A stretch of 64,000 nt of DNA, taken from NCBI GenBank assembly GCA_037044955.1, contig JBAOHX010000003.1, positions 111,854 to 175,853 on the forward strand. Direction: 5' to 3'. This DNA comes from JAJXWB01 sp037044955 (GTDB lineage Bacteria > Pseudomonadota > Alphaproteobacteria > Rhizobiales > Beijerinckiaceae). Shown one piece after another: positions 40,855 through 50,063 of this stretch. The position numbers and the translations under genes are program-made. The notes below the pieces were generated by a model. It was not told where the DNA came from. It searched no databases and worked only from the letters and a program-made list of their open reading frames with translations. Numbering within the stretch: position 1 is the stretch's first letter; each line of letters starts with the position of its first letter.

Positions 40855-41457
40855 ATGGATTTGAATTCGCCCATCTTCGACCGCATCAGGGTCAAGCGCG
40901 AGCGGCAACGCGAGGAACCGGCCGCCACGCGCCGGATCGTCTGCGATTTCCCGAGCTGCGAGGCGACCGGCGATTTCCGCGCGCCGATGGGCCGGCTGCG
41001 CGAGGGCCAGTATTTCTGCTTCTGCCTCGACCATGTGCGCGAATACAATTCGACGTACAATTATTTCGACGGCATGACCGACGAGGCGGTTGCGCGCTGG
41101 ATGAAGGAAGACGTGATCGGCCATCGCCCGACCTGGGCCATGGGGGTCAACCGCGCCGGCAAGTCATTCCGCGAGGACAATGCAGGCATTCGCGATCCGT
41201 TGGGCGCTTTCGGCGACCGCATGCGCGGCCGCCAGCCCGAGGCGCCGGCGCGGCCGAGCTACGGCATAGCCGCAAGAAAGGCGCTGTCGGCGCTTGGCCT
41301 CGACGAGAGCGCGGACGCCGCGACGATCAAGGCCCGCTACAAGGACCTCGTGAAGCGCCTGCATCCCGACGCCAACGGCGGCGACCGGTCGAGCGAGGAC
41401 AAATTGCGCGAGATCATCCGGGCCTATAATTATCTGCGGTCGGCCAAGCTCGCCTGA
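40855..41457 (+). CDS. J-domain protein (DnaJ-like co-chaperone)
   Basis: This 200-residue protein has an N-terminal cytosolic part with an EYNSTYNYFDGMT segment and CDFPSCEATGDF, a possible Cys-pair. A C-terminal J domain follows: SALGLDESADAATIKARYKD, KRLHPDANGGDR with the HPD motif, and IIRAYNYL. The J domain stimulates DnaK ATPase. This N-terminal part with C-terminal J domain is a recurrent Hyphomicrobiales protein encoded next to bolA and cobS. The first start is MDLNSPIFDRIRV; the ORF upstream is spurious. Confidence 0.88.
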   Translation: MDLNSPIFDRIRVKRERQREEPAATRRIVCDFPSCEATGDFRAPMGRLREGQYFCFCLDHVREYNSTYNYFDGMTDEAVARWMKEDVIGHRPTWAMGVNRAGKSFREDNAGIRDPLGAFGDRMRGRQPEAPARPSYGIAARKALSALGLDESADAATIKARYKDLVKRLHPDANGGDRSSEDKLREIIRAYNYLRSAKLA

Positions 41458-41553
41458 CGCCGGCCCGGCCGGCGGCCGGCGCTCCGGAGAAGTCCGCAGC
41501 CGTACGAAGTCACGCAGCGCCCGCCGATCCGCGGCCGGCCGATCGGAGGATTG

Positions 41554-42555
41554 ATGCAAGCCGTTAGCGAAAGAGCCGCAGATCGCGCCGCGCCCATGCC
41601 CGACATCAAACTGTCGGTGCGGCAGACCTTCGGCATCGATTCGGACATGGAAGTGCCGGCCTATTCCAAGGCCGACGAGCACGTCCCCGATTTCGATCCG
41701 GACTATCTCTTCGATCGCGAAACGACGCTCGCCATTCTCGCCGGCTTCGCGCGCAACCGGCGCGTCATGGTCACCGGCTACCACGGCACCGGCAAGTCGA
41801 CGCATATCGAGCAAGTCGCGGCGCGGCTGAACTGGCCCTGCGTGCGTGTAAACCTCGACAGCCACATTTCGCGCATCGATCTCGTCGGCAAGGACGCGAT
41901 CGTGCTGAAGGACGGCAAGCAGGTCACCGAATTCCGCGACGGCATCCTGCCGTGGGCGCTGCAGAACAATGTCGCGCTCTGCTTCGACGAATATGACGCG
42001 GGCCGCCCCGACGTGATGTTCGTCATCCAGCGCGTGCTCGAAGTGTCGGGGCGCCTGACGCTGCTCGACCAGAACCGCGTCATCCGCCCGCATCCCGCCT
42101 TCCGCCTGTTCTCGACCGCCAACACGGTCGGCCTCGGCGACACGTCGGGCCTCTATCACGGCACGCAGCAGATCAACCAGGGCCAGATGGACCGCTGGTC
42201 GATCGTCTGCACGCTCAACTACCTGCCGCACGACAAGGAGGCCGACATCGTGCGCGCCAAGGTGAAGTCCTACGACAAGACCAAGGAAGGCCGCGACACC
42301 GTCTCCAAGATGGTGCGCATCGCCGACCTCACCCGCAACGCCTTCATGGCCGGCGATCTGTCGACCGTCATGAGCCCGCGCACCGTCATCACCTGGGCCG
42401 AGAACGCGGAAATCTTCGGCGACATCGGCTTCGCCTTCCGCCTCACCTTCCTCAACAAGTGCGACGAACTCGAACGCCCGATGGTCGCGGAATTCTACCA
42501 GCGCTGCTTCGGCAAGGAACTGCCGGAAAGCGCTGTCAACGTGGTGATGACCTGA
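41554..42555 (+). CDS. cobS: Cobaltochelatase AAA+ subunit CobS (aerobic pathway)
   Basis: CobS is the AAA+ subunit that, with CobT and CobN, inserts Co into hydrogenobyrinic acid a,c-diamide. The 333-residue protein begins near VRQTFGIDSDMEVPAYSKAD. Walker A is GYHGTGKST, followed by HISRIDLVGKDAIVLK, the Walker B CFDEYDAG and sensor 1 LFSTANTVG. The ATG follows CGGAGGA at 41545-41551. It precedes cobT by 22 bases, so the two form an operon. No cobalamin riboswitch is visible in front of it. Confidence 0.95.
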   Translation: MQAVSERAADRAAPMPDIKLSVRQTFGIDSDMEVPAYSKADEHVPDFDPDYLFDRETTLAILAGFARNRRVMVTGYHGTGKSTHIEQVAARLNWPCVRVNLDSHISRIDLVGKDAIVLKDGKQVTEFRDGILPWALQNNVALCFDEYDAGRPDVMFVIQRVLEVSGRLTLLDQNRVIRPHPAFRLFSTANTVGLGDTSGLYHGTQQINQGQMDRWSIVCTLNYLPHDKEADIVRAKVKSYDKTKEGRDTVSKMVRIADLTRNAFMAGDLSTVMSPRTVITWAENAEIFGDIGFAFRLTFLNKCDELERPMVAEFYQRCFGKELPESAVNVVMT

Positions 42556-42577
42556 GGCGCGAAACAAGCAGCGACAC

Positions 42578-44521
42578 GTGAGCTCGAACCGCAAACCCGC
42601 CTCGCCCAAGGAAGCCCCGCAGGAACCGTTCAAGCGGGCGGTCGCCGCCTGCATGCGCGCTATGGCGCAGACGCCGGCTCTCGAAGTGACCTTCTCCGCC
42701 GACCGTCCCTCGGTCATCGGCGCGGGCGAGAACGCCAAGGCGCGCCTGCCCGAGCCGCCGCGCAAGCTTTCCGCGCGCGACGCGGCCATCGTGCGCGGGC
42801 ACTCCGATTCGCTGGCGCTGCGGCTCGCCTGCCACGACGACCGGATTCACCGCCGCATCGCCCCGCAGGGAACCGCCGCGCGGGGCGTGTTTGAAGCCGT
42901 CGAGCAGGCGCGCGTGGAGGCCATCGGCGCGCGCCGCATGGAGGGCGTGGCCGCCAATCTCGGCGCCATGCTGGAGGACCGCTACAGCCGCGGCAATTAC
43001 GCCGAGATCGACAATCGCGCCGACGCGCCGCTCGAAGACGCGCTCGCCCTGATGGTGCGCGAGCGCCTCACCGGCGCGCCCGCGCCGAAGAACGCGCAGG
43101 GCGTCGTCGATCTCTGGCGGCAATTCGTGGAGGAACGCGCCGGCGCCGAACTCGATCGCCTCGCCAATTCCATCGAGGACCAGCGCGCCTTCGGCAAGGT
43201 CGTGCATTCCGTTCTCAGCGCGCTCGACATGGCCGATGACGCCTCCGCCGACAGCGAGGAGAGCGAAGAGGATTCCAAGGACGAATCCGACAATAACGAG
43301 AACGAGGACGACAACGGCGACGAGCAGGAAGCGCACGGCGAAGCCGTGCAGATGGAAAAGGCCGCCGATTCCGAGGACGAGATGGAGGACGGCGAGACCG
43401 ACGCCGCCGACGCGCCCTCGGGCGAATTTCCCGAGGAAGCCGACGCCGGCGACAGCGAGGAAGCCGCCGAATCCCGCCGCCCGCCGATGCACGGCGCCGA
43501 CAAGCGCGCGCCGGACTACAAGGCCTTCACCCACAAGTTCGACGAGATCGTGCAGGCCGAGGAACTCTGCGACGCGGAAGAACTCGAACGCCTGCGCGCC
43601 TATCTCGACAAGCAATTGTCGTCGCTCTCCAACGTCGTCGGCCGGCTCGCCAATCGCCTGCAACGCCGCCTGATGGCGCAGCAGAACCGCGCCTGGGAAT
43701 TCGACCTCGAAGAGGGCGTGCTCGACAGCGCGCGCCTGCCGCGCATCGTCATCGACCCGCAGCAGCCTTTATCTTTCAAGCACGAGAAGGACACGAATTT
43801 CCGCGACACGGTCGTCACGCTGCTGCTCGACAATTCCGGCTCCATGCGCGGGCGCCCGATTACCGTCGCCGCCACCTGCGCCGACATTCTCGCGCGCACG
43901 CTGGAACGCTGCGGCGTGAAGGTCGAGATTCTCGGCTTCACCACGCGGGCGTGGAAAGGCGGGCAGTCGCGCGAGGCCTGGCTGCAGGCCGGCAAGCCCG
44001 CCAATCCCGGCCGCCTCAACGACCTCAGGCACATCGTCTACAAGTCGGCCGACGCCCCGTGGCGCCGTGCGCGAAAAAATCTCGGGCTGATGATGCGCGA
44101 GGGCCTGCTGAAGGAGAACATCGACGGCGAGGCGCTGGACTGGGCGCATCGCCGCCTCGTGCACCGGCCCGAGCAGCGGCGCATCCTGATGATGATCTCG
44201 GACGGCGCGCCGGTCGACGATTCCACGCTGTCGGTCAATCCCGGCAATTATCTCGAGCGGCACCTGCGCCACATCATCGACGAGATCGAGAACCGCTCGC
44301 CGGTCGAACTGATCGCCATCGGCATCGGCCACGACGTGACGCGCTACTACAAGCGCGCGGTCACCATCGTCGACGCGGAGGAACTCGGCGGCGCGATGAC
44401 CGAAAAGCTCGCCGAACTCTTCGACGAGAACACGCCGCCGCCCGCCCCGATCAAGCGCGCGCCGGCAAAGCCGAAGGCGGCGCCGCGCAAGGACGGCCGC
44501 GTGCAGATCGCGACGCGGTAA
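42578..44521 (+). CDS. cobT: Cobaltochelatase subunit CobT
   Basis: CobT joins CobS and CobN in cobalt insertion. The 647-residue protein starts at a GTG (MSSNRKPASPKEAP). Its N-terminal third has MEGVAANLGAMLEDRY. The middle is an acidic low-complexity stretch (Asp/Glu-rich, about 215-290), a hallmark of CobT. The C-terminal VWA domain carries the MIDAS motif LLDNSGSMRG and ends DENTPPPAPIKR. Lengths and order match the family. It is followed by a palindromic intergenic repeat. Confidence 0.95.
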   Translation: MSSNRKPASPKEAPQEPFKRAVAACMRAMAQTPALEVTFSADRPSVIGAGENAKARLPEPPRKLSARDAAIVRGHSDSLALRLACHDDRIHRRIAPQGTAARGVFEAVEQARVEAIGARRMEGVAANLGAMLEDRYSRGNYAEIDNRADAPLEDALALMVRERLTGAPAPKNAQGVVDLWRQFVEERAGAELDRLANSIEDQRAFGKVVHSVLSALDMADDASADSEESEEDSKDESDNNENEDDNGDEQEAHGEAVQMEKAADSEDEMEDGETDAADAPSGEFPEEADAGDSEEAAESRRPPMHGADKRAPDYKAFTHKFDEIVQAEELCDAEELERLRAYLDKQLSSLSNVVGRLANRLQRRLMAQQNRAWEFDLEEGVLDSARLPRIVIDPQQPLSFKHEKDTNFRDTVVTLLLDNSGSMRGRPITVAATCADILARTLERCGVKVEILGFTTRAWKGGQSREAWLQAGKPANPGRLNDLRHIVYKSADAPWRRARKNLGLMMREGLLKENIDGEALDWAHRRLVHRPEQRRILMMISDGAPVDDSTLSVNPGNYLERHLRHIIDEIENRSPVELIAIGIGHDVTRYYKRAVTIVDAEELGGAMTEKLAELFDENTPPPAPIKRAPAKPKAAPRKDGRVQIATR

Positions 44522-44536
44522 CGCCGTTTACCCACC

Positions 44537-44645
44537 CGTCATGGCCGGGCTTGTCCCGGCCATCCACGCGGAGCGCGTGGCGCCTACGCAATTCGACTGC
44601 TGTAGCGGGTTGGCGTGGATGCCCGGCACAAGGCCGGGCATGACG
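44537..44645. repeat. Palindrome-ended intergenic repeat after cobT
   Basis: The 109-base element begins CGTCATGGCCGGGCTTGTCC and ends CACAAGGCCGGGCATGACG; GGATGGCCGGG-type arms and CCACGC/GCGTGG inner arms make nested inverted repeats. It sits between convergent cobT and the mesaconyl-CoA hydratase gene. Confidence 0.75.
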
Positions 44646-44655
44646 TGCTTCGGGA

Positions 44656-45713
44656 CTACCGCGGAACCAGCGCCCAGTAATCCAGATCGAGGATCACGCT
44701 CGGATCGTAATCCTTCGATCCCTCCTGCAGCAGCGGATAGGTCGCGCAGGAATGATCCTTCGTCGCGATCGTGCGCAGGCGCAGCGCGCCGACATCGTCG
44801 CGGCCGGGGATTTCCGACGTCTCCAGCACCTGCGTCCAGGCGTGCACGGTCAGGCCCGCAAACAGCGGCGCGACATGGCGGCCGCCGTTGATAGCCGCGA
44901 TATGGAAGGCGTTGGCGAGTCCGTTGAACGACAGCGCGCGGGCGAGCGAGATGACATGGCCGCCGTAGATCAGCCGGCGCCCGAAGCGGCCCTGCCCCTC
45001 GGTGAACTGGTTGAAATGCACCTTCGCCGTGTTCTGGTAGAGGCGCGTCGCGATCATGTGCTCGGCTTCTTCCACCGTCATGCCGTCGACATGGTCGATT
45101 CTTTCGCCGGCCTGATAATCGCTCCAAGCGATGCGGCTGGCCGGCAGCCACGAAATCGTAATGCTTGACCGAAATCTCCGGGCAGGCGTCGCCGAGCGCG
45201 TCGGCCGGCAGCGCCTTCGGCAGGTCGGGCGTATGTTCTTCCTTCACCGGCGCGTTGGGATCGCGCTTGCGCACCATCACCCAGCGCACGTAGTCCAGCA
45301 CGACATCGCCGTGCTGGTTGAAGCCGCGCGAGCGCACGTAGACGACGCCGGTCTGGCGGTTGGAATTTTCCTTCAAGCCGATGACTTCGGAGACCGACGA
45401 CAGCGTGTCGCCGGGATAGACCGGCGCGAGAAACCGGCAGGCGGCATAGCCGAGGTTGGCGACCGCGTTCAGCGAAATGTCCGGCACCGTCTTGCCGAAC
45501 ACGACATGGAAGACGAGCAGGTCGTCGACCGGCGCATGCTTGTAGCCGATCGCCTTGGCGAAGGCGTCGGAGGATTGCACGGCGAAGCGCGACGCCGTAG
45601 AGCGCGGTGTAGAGCGCGACGTCGCCCACCGTCACCGTGCGCGGCGTGGCGTGGCGGATCGTCTGGCCGATCCGGAAATCCTCGAAGAAATTGCCCGGAT
45701 TGGTCTTGCTCAT
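44656..45713 (-). CDS. Mesaconyl-CoA hydratase-type MaoC protein with two apparent 1-base insertions
   Basis: The three readable pieces join as MSKTNPGNFFEDFRIGQTIR, then SSDAFAKAIGYKHAPVDDLL and NSNRQTGVVYVRSRGFNQHG, then MTVEEAEHMIATRLYQNTAK. The last piece continues FNQFTEGQGRFGRRLIYGGHV. This is the two-hotdog architecture of mesaconyl-CoA hydratase of the ethylmalonyl-CoA pathway, which converts mesaconyl-CoA to methylmalyl-CoA. Extra bases lie at about 45593 (GCGACGCC for GCGAGCC) and 45125 (TCCAAGCG for TCCAGCG). Corrected length is 351. A close MaoC relative with another substrate is possible. It precedes the DUF167 gene by 55 bases on the same strand. Confidence 0.78.
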
Positions 45714-45768
45714 GTCGGCCCCGCTGGTCTCGCCGTGTCCTTAGACCGATTTTGCACGTGCGAAAAGG

Positions 45769-46083
45769 CTAGGCCGAAAGCGCGGCCAGCGCCCTGGCGA
45801 GCGCGTCCGCGTCGCCGGCGATTTCCAGCGTCTTGATGCGGGACGTCTGCCCGGACGCGAGCGTCACCGCGGAACGCGGCAGGCGCAGCGATTTCGCGAT
45901 CAGTTCGACCAGCGCCGCATTGGCCTTGCCGTCCTCGGGCGCGGCGCGCACGCGCGCTTTCAGCACCGGCCTGCCGTCGCTCATGGTCTCGACGCCGTCG
46001 ATGGCGTCGCGGCCGCCCTTGGGCGTCAGCCGCACGACCAGCGTCAGCCCGCCGGCCGTCGCCCGCCAGGGAGCGTCGGCCAT
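45769..46083 (-). CDS. DUF167 (YggU-type) protein
   Basis: The 104-residue protein has the compact DUF167 fold: LVVRLTPKGGRDAIDG, then KARVRAAPEDGKANAALVEL, then LRLPRSAVTLASGQTSRIKT. Function is not established. Its ATG at 46083 overlaps the yggT stop as TGATG; this pair is widespread in Gram-negative genomes. The upstream frame beyond this start is coincidental. Confidence 0.9.
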   Translation of the reverse strand: MADAPWRATAGGLTLVVRLTPKGGRDAIDGVETMSDGRPVLKARVRAAPEDGKANAALVELIAKSLRLPRSAVTLASGQTSRIKTLEIAGDADALARALAALSA

Positions 46084-46376
46084 CAGCCGACGAGCAGGTG
46101 GGCGTTGGAGCGGATCAGGTCTTCGATGAAGGAGAGCGCCAGCAGCAGGATGACCGGCGATATGTCGAGGCCGCCGAGCGTCGGCAGGATGCGCCGGATC
46201 GGCCGCAGCACGGGCTCGGTCAGGGCGTCGAGCGCGCGCCAGATGGATTGCACGAACTGGTTGCGCGTATCGACCACCTGGAACGCGACCAGCCAGGACA
46301 TGACGGCAGTGGCGATAATCACCCACCAGTAGAGATTGATGATCGTCAGAACGAGCTTGAGAAGCGGCGCCGCCAT
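46083..46376 (-). CDS. YggT-family membrane protein
   Basis: The 97-residue protein has two hydrophobic segments (VLTIINLYWWVIIATAVMSW near the N-terminus and LDISPVILLLALSFI near the C-terminus), separated by TRNQFVQSIWRALDALTEPV and LRPIRRILPTLGG, the YggT/CcmB-like pattern. Family members are implicated in envelope integrity or osmotic response, but their function is not settled. It is divergent from the tRNA-Ala gene. Confidence 0.88.
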   Translation of the reverse strand: MAAPLLKLVLTIINLYWWVIIATAVMSWLVAFQVVDTRNQFVQSIWRALDALTEPVLRPIRRILPTLGGLDISPVILLLALSFIEDLIRSNAHLLVG

Positions 46377-46463
46377 CGTGTGTGCATCCCCTGTGTCGCC
46401 GGCATCCTTACATTCGGGGCGCCGATCCGACAATGAGGGGCGCGGCGCTTGCGGCGACGACGA

Positions 46464-46493
46464 TTGACAGAGGGGCGCCGGGCGCACTACACA
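46464..46493 (+). promoter_or_regulatory. Sigma-70-type promoter of the tRNA-Ala gene
   Basis: TTGACA (46464-46469) is an exact -35 consensus, and TACACA (46488-46493) is a -10 match separated by 18 bases. The mature tRNA begins 13 bases further on. Confidence 0.75.
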
Positions 46494-46505
46494 GCGCGCC
46501 GGAGC

Positions 46506-47054
<549 letters not shown>

Positions 47055-47232
47055 GATGCCGTCCAGCTGAATATGTCAGGTACAATCATTTGCATTTATT
47101 GGACAGTTAATCTGCTATTCCAGCGACGGCTGGCTTATATATTCTTGTGTGAGATTTTCAATCTCGTCGAAATGTCTTTCCCAGTCCTTGCGGATTTCAC
47201 TGAGTATCTGCTGATTTTCTGCGGGTCTGGGG

Positions 47233-47325
47233 CTACCGCTCGAATTGAGCGATGCGTCGCTCGCATTCGGCCAGCTTCTTCCTGGCGAAGGCAAGGGCGC
47301 CGATCGGCTCGGTATTGGTCTCCAT
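47233..47325 (-). CDS. Very short ORF with a ribosome site, unknown
   Basis: Thirty residues (METNTEPIGALAFARKKLAE and so on) follow an AGGAG ribosome site seven bases before the ATG on the minus strand. It lies in the 540-base gap between the recombinase relic and gdhA (47055-47596), which otherwise has AT-rich sequence and no gene. It may be a leader, a relic or chance. Confidence 0.3.
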   Translation of the reverse strand: METNTEPIGALAFARKKLAECERRIAQFER

Positions 47326-47501
47326 GGTCTGCTCCTGCGGCGAAAAGCTGCAATCCGGCGATATTGAAGAGCGCATACCCACTCGTAAAGCGCCGTAACT
47401 CATTAATTTCAGATGCTTCTGTCCTAGCGCCGGTTGCGGCCGGCCGTCGCTCGCGGCCCGCCCGTGTGTGTGGAAGGCCTGCAAAAACAGTGTGCAGTGA
47501 G

Positions 47502-47513
47502 CCTAAATTTAGG
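47502..47513. promoter_or_regulatory. 12-bp palindrome upstream of gdhA
   Basis: CCTAAATTTAGG is a perfect palindrome 83 bases before the gdhA start, in an AT-rich patch. It could be an operator. No neighbouring regulator can be assigned to it. Confidence 0.4.
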
Positions 47514-47596
47514 GCAATAAGGGCGCGGCGGCTGAGGCGGCCGAGAATGACCAGTGTGCTCGCGTCACTAGGCCGCGGCAGGAAAGGACAGGAAAA

Positions 47597-48943
47597 GTGA
47601 GTGGGATCGACGAAAAGCTCGAGGGCGTATTCGCAACGGTTCTTCGGCGCAGTCCGGGTGAAAATGAGTTCCATCAGGCTGTTCGCGAGGTTTTCGAAAG
47701 TCTTGGTCGCGTCATCGGCAAGAAGAGCGAATATCTTTCGGAAGGGTTGCTCGAGAGAATCTGCGAGCCCGAGCGCCAGATCATCTTTCGTGTTCCCTGG
47801 GCCGATGACGCGGGGCATGTCCACGTCAACCGGGGCTTCCGCGTCGAGTTCAATTCGGCGCTCGGCCCCTACAAGGGCGGCCTTCGTTTTCACCCCTCCG
47901 TCAACCTCGGAATCATCAAGTTTCTCGGCTTCGAGCAGATTTTCAAGAACGCGCTGACCGGACTGCCGATCGGGGGCGGCAAGGGCGGCTCGGACTTCGA
48001 TCCGAAGGGCCGATCGGATGCGGAGATCATGCGCTTCTGCCAGTCTTTCATGACCGAGCTGTACCGCCACCTGGGCGAGCACACGGACGTGCCTGCTGGC
48101 GACATCGGCGTCGGAGGTCGCGAACTCGGCTACATGTTCGGGCAATACAAGCGCATCACGAACCGCTACGAGGCGGGGGTTCTGACCGGCAAGGGGGTCG
48201 CCTGGGGCGGCTCGCTGGTTCGTACCGAGGCGACCGGATACGGAGCGACATTCTTCGTCCAGGAGATGCTGGCGACGCGCAAGCAGAGCTTCGAGGGGAA
48301 GAAGGTGATCGTCTCCGGCTCCGGCAACGTCGCCATCTATACCGTCGAGAAGGTTCACCAGCTCGGCGGGCAGGTGATCGCCATGTCCGATTCGGGCGGG
48401 TTCGTCGTGGATCGGGACGGCGTCGACCTGGCCCTCGTCAAGGACATCAAGAACAATCGGCGGGAGCGCATCTCGCAATATGCGAAGGAACGGGCTTCGG
48501 CGCACCACTACGCGGAAGGCTCGATCTGGTCCGTCCCGTGCGACGTCGCCATGCCGTCGGCCACCCAGAACGAGTTGTCGGGCCACGATGCGGAGATGCT
48601 GGTGCAGAACGGCGTTCTCGCCGTCGGCGAAGGCGCCAACATGCCGTGTACGCCGGAGGCGACGCGCAAATTCCTGGACGCCGGCGTGCTTTTCGGGCCG
48701 GGCAAGGCCGCAAACGCCGGCGGCGTCGCCACCAGCGCCTTGGAAATGCAGCAGAACGCTTCGCGTGATTCGTGGTCGTTCGAAGCGACGGAGAAACGTC
48801 TCGCCACGATCATGTCCAATATCCACGCGACCTGCAGCGCGACCGCGAAGGAGTACGGCGCGCCGGACAATTACGTGCTGGGCGCCAACGTATCCGGCTT
48901 CGTGCGGGTGGCCGACGCGATGCGATCCCTGGGCGTCATCTGA
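47597..48943 (+). CDS. gdhA: NADP-type glutamate dehydrogenase
   Basis: This 448-residue hexameric-type GDH makes glutamate from 2-oxoglutarate and ammonia. The GTG start follows AGGACAGGAA. Active-site motifs are FRVEFNSALGPYKGGLRFHP, then LPIGGGKGGSDFDPKGRSDA with the catalytic Lys, and GDIGVGGRELGYMFGQYKR. The Rossmann motif is VSGSGNVAIYTVEK. Length and pattern match the bacterial NADP-dependent GdhA class. Base composition is milder in GC than the neighbours, consistent with transfer. Upstream lies the AT-rich palindrome region; downstream a long hairpin without a T run. Confidence 0.94.
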   Translation: MSGIDEKLEGVFATVLRRSPGENEFHQAVREVFESLGRVIGKKSEYLSEGLLERICEPERQIIFRVPWADDAGHVHVNRGFRVEFNSALGPYKGGLRFHPSVNLGIIKFLGFEQIFKNALTGLPIGGGKGGSDFDPKGRSDAEIMRFCQSFMTELYRHLGEHTDVPAGDIGVGGRELGYMFGQYKRITNRYEAGVLTGKGVAWGGSLVRTEATGYGATFFVQEMLATRKQSFEGKKVIVSGSGNVAIYTVEKVHQLGGQVIAMSDSGGFVVDRDGVDLALVKDIKNNRRERISQYAKERASAHHYAEGSIWSVPCDVAMPSATQNELSGHDAEMLVQNGVLAVGEGANMPCTPEATRKFLDAGVLFGPGKAANAGGVATSALEMQQNASRDSWSFEATEKRLATIMSNIHATCSATAKEYGAPDNYVLGANVSGFVRVADAMRSLGVI

Positions 48944-48948
48944 CGTTC

Positions 48949-48982
48949 CGGTCCCGCTCCGCCGTATGGAGGAGCGGGACCG
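48949..48982 (+). terminator. GC-rich 12-bp hairpin after gdhA
   Basis: CGGTCCCGCTCC (48949-48960), loop GCCGTATGGA, GGAGCGGGACCG (48971-48982) form a perfect stem five bases after the stop. No T run follows, so termination is likely but not certain. Confidence 0.55.
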
Positions 48983-49036
48983 CGACACTCAGTCGACGTC
49001 CTTATTATGTACGATTCGCGATATCGATCAGCTCCG

Positions 49037-49189
49037 TCAGGACCGATGCTTCCCGACGGACTCCATGGCCTTTGCCAGATCGGGCAACTCGATCACGTCG
49101 ACGTCGAGCGCTTTCGCGATCCTCTCCAAGACGAGAATTGAGGGATTGCGCACGCCGCGCTCGACGCCACTGACGTAGCGCGTCAGCCA
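49037..49189 (-). pseudogene. C-terminal relic of an XRE-type helix-turn-helix regulator
   Basis: The minus strand reads WLTRYVSGVERGVRNPSILV followed by LERIAKALDVDVIELPDLAK, the second half of an XRE HTH domain, ending shortly after. The first helices and any start are missing. Its 5' end overlaps the last few codons of the tetR gene, which suggests that the tetR insertion cut it. Confidence 0.7.
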
Positions 49190-49848
49190 CGCAGAGCAGT
49201 TTCTTTCGCTCTCGTCGCCTTATACGAGTGTCTGCGCAATCGAGCATCTATCCCCGCCAGAACGATCTCCATGCAGACTTCAAATTCGCGATCGAGATCG
49301 CCGACCGTGAAGAGCGGTTTGCCGCTCTCGTTCTCAAGAAGAACAAAGCCGGAAGCGAAACTGAGAATTGCGCGATAGGCGAAAATGGCGGCGTCGCGGT
49401 CGAGTCCTGACTCCAGGAGCGACGTGACGAACATTTCAGCGCTTTTTATCCGCTCGGGGGTGCGCGCAGGCTGCTGCGCGAAGAACCGGAAGGCCTTCGG
49501 ATGGCGCCGCCAGACCGTGCGAAATGCGTCTATGCCCTCCAGAACCCGCTCCATCGGCGGGCTCGCCTTGGACGATGCGCCGCGCGATACATCCTTTATC
49601 TCGGCCTGAATCAACTCCACCACGCCATCGAGCAACGCCTCCTTGCTTTGAAAATAGTGATAGAGCGACATGGCCTTGACATCGAGCATTTGCCCGAGCT
49701 TGCGCATGCTGAACCCCTCGAGCCCTTCGCTGTCGATAAGTGCGAGCGCGGCGGTCGCAATCGTGGCTTTAGTCAGCGGCGGCCGGTCATCGACAACGCC
49801 TGCTCCAGGGGAATTCGAAAGGATTCTGGACACCCGCAACGCTTTCAT
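49183..49848 (-). CDS. TetR/AcrR-family transcriptional regulator
   Basis: The 221-residue protein has an N-terminal TetR HTH at about residues 27-73 (TKATIATAALALIDSEGLEG, then FSMRKLGQMLDVKAMSLYHYF and QSKEALLDGV). A C-terminal ligand-binding part has WRRHPKAFRFFAQQPARTP and ERIKSAEMFVTSLLESGLDRDA, as in the TetR_C-like group near TetR itself. The ATG at 49848 is preferred over a TTG at 49860. It lies 203-215 bases downstream of the six-gene operon on the same strand and probably controls it through the palindrome at the far promoter. Confidence 0.88.
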   Translation of the reverse strand: MKALRVSRILSNSPGAGVVDDRPPLTKATIATAALALIDSEGLEGFSMRKLGQMLDVKAMSLYHYFQSKEALLDGVVELIQAEIKDVSRGASSKASPPMERVLEGIDAFRTVWRRHPKAFRFFAQQPARTPERIKSAEMFVTSLLESGLDRDAAIFAYRAILSFASGFVLLENESGKPLFTVGDLDREFEVCMEIVLAGIDARLRRHSYKATRAKETALRG

Positions 49849-50063
49849 TTCTTTGACCAAATCATTTCGATATCGCCTCGGCGAGGTCCATTCTCCTACG
49901 CCCGCGTCAACTAAAACTCAAATATAACGAGGCTTCTCGCTCGAACCATTGCGCCAAGGCTTTGCAGCTCAGTGCAATGTCTGTGCAATTCGGCACAGGC
50001 GAGACTTGGTCAATCACGCCGCATCCCTCGCGAGCGCGGCGCAATCGAAATTTTCCATCTGCG

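Noticed and set aside
41456..41553. Possible cobalamin riboswitch before cobS
   Set aside because: No B12-box or adequate length is visible; the 96-base gap holds a GC-rich palindromic stretch and a ribosome site.
47135..48988. 617-residue minus-strand open frame
   Set aside because: It is antisense to gdhA, which has full family motifs on the plus strand.
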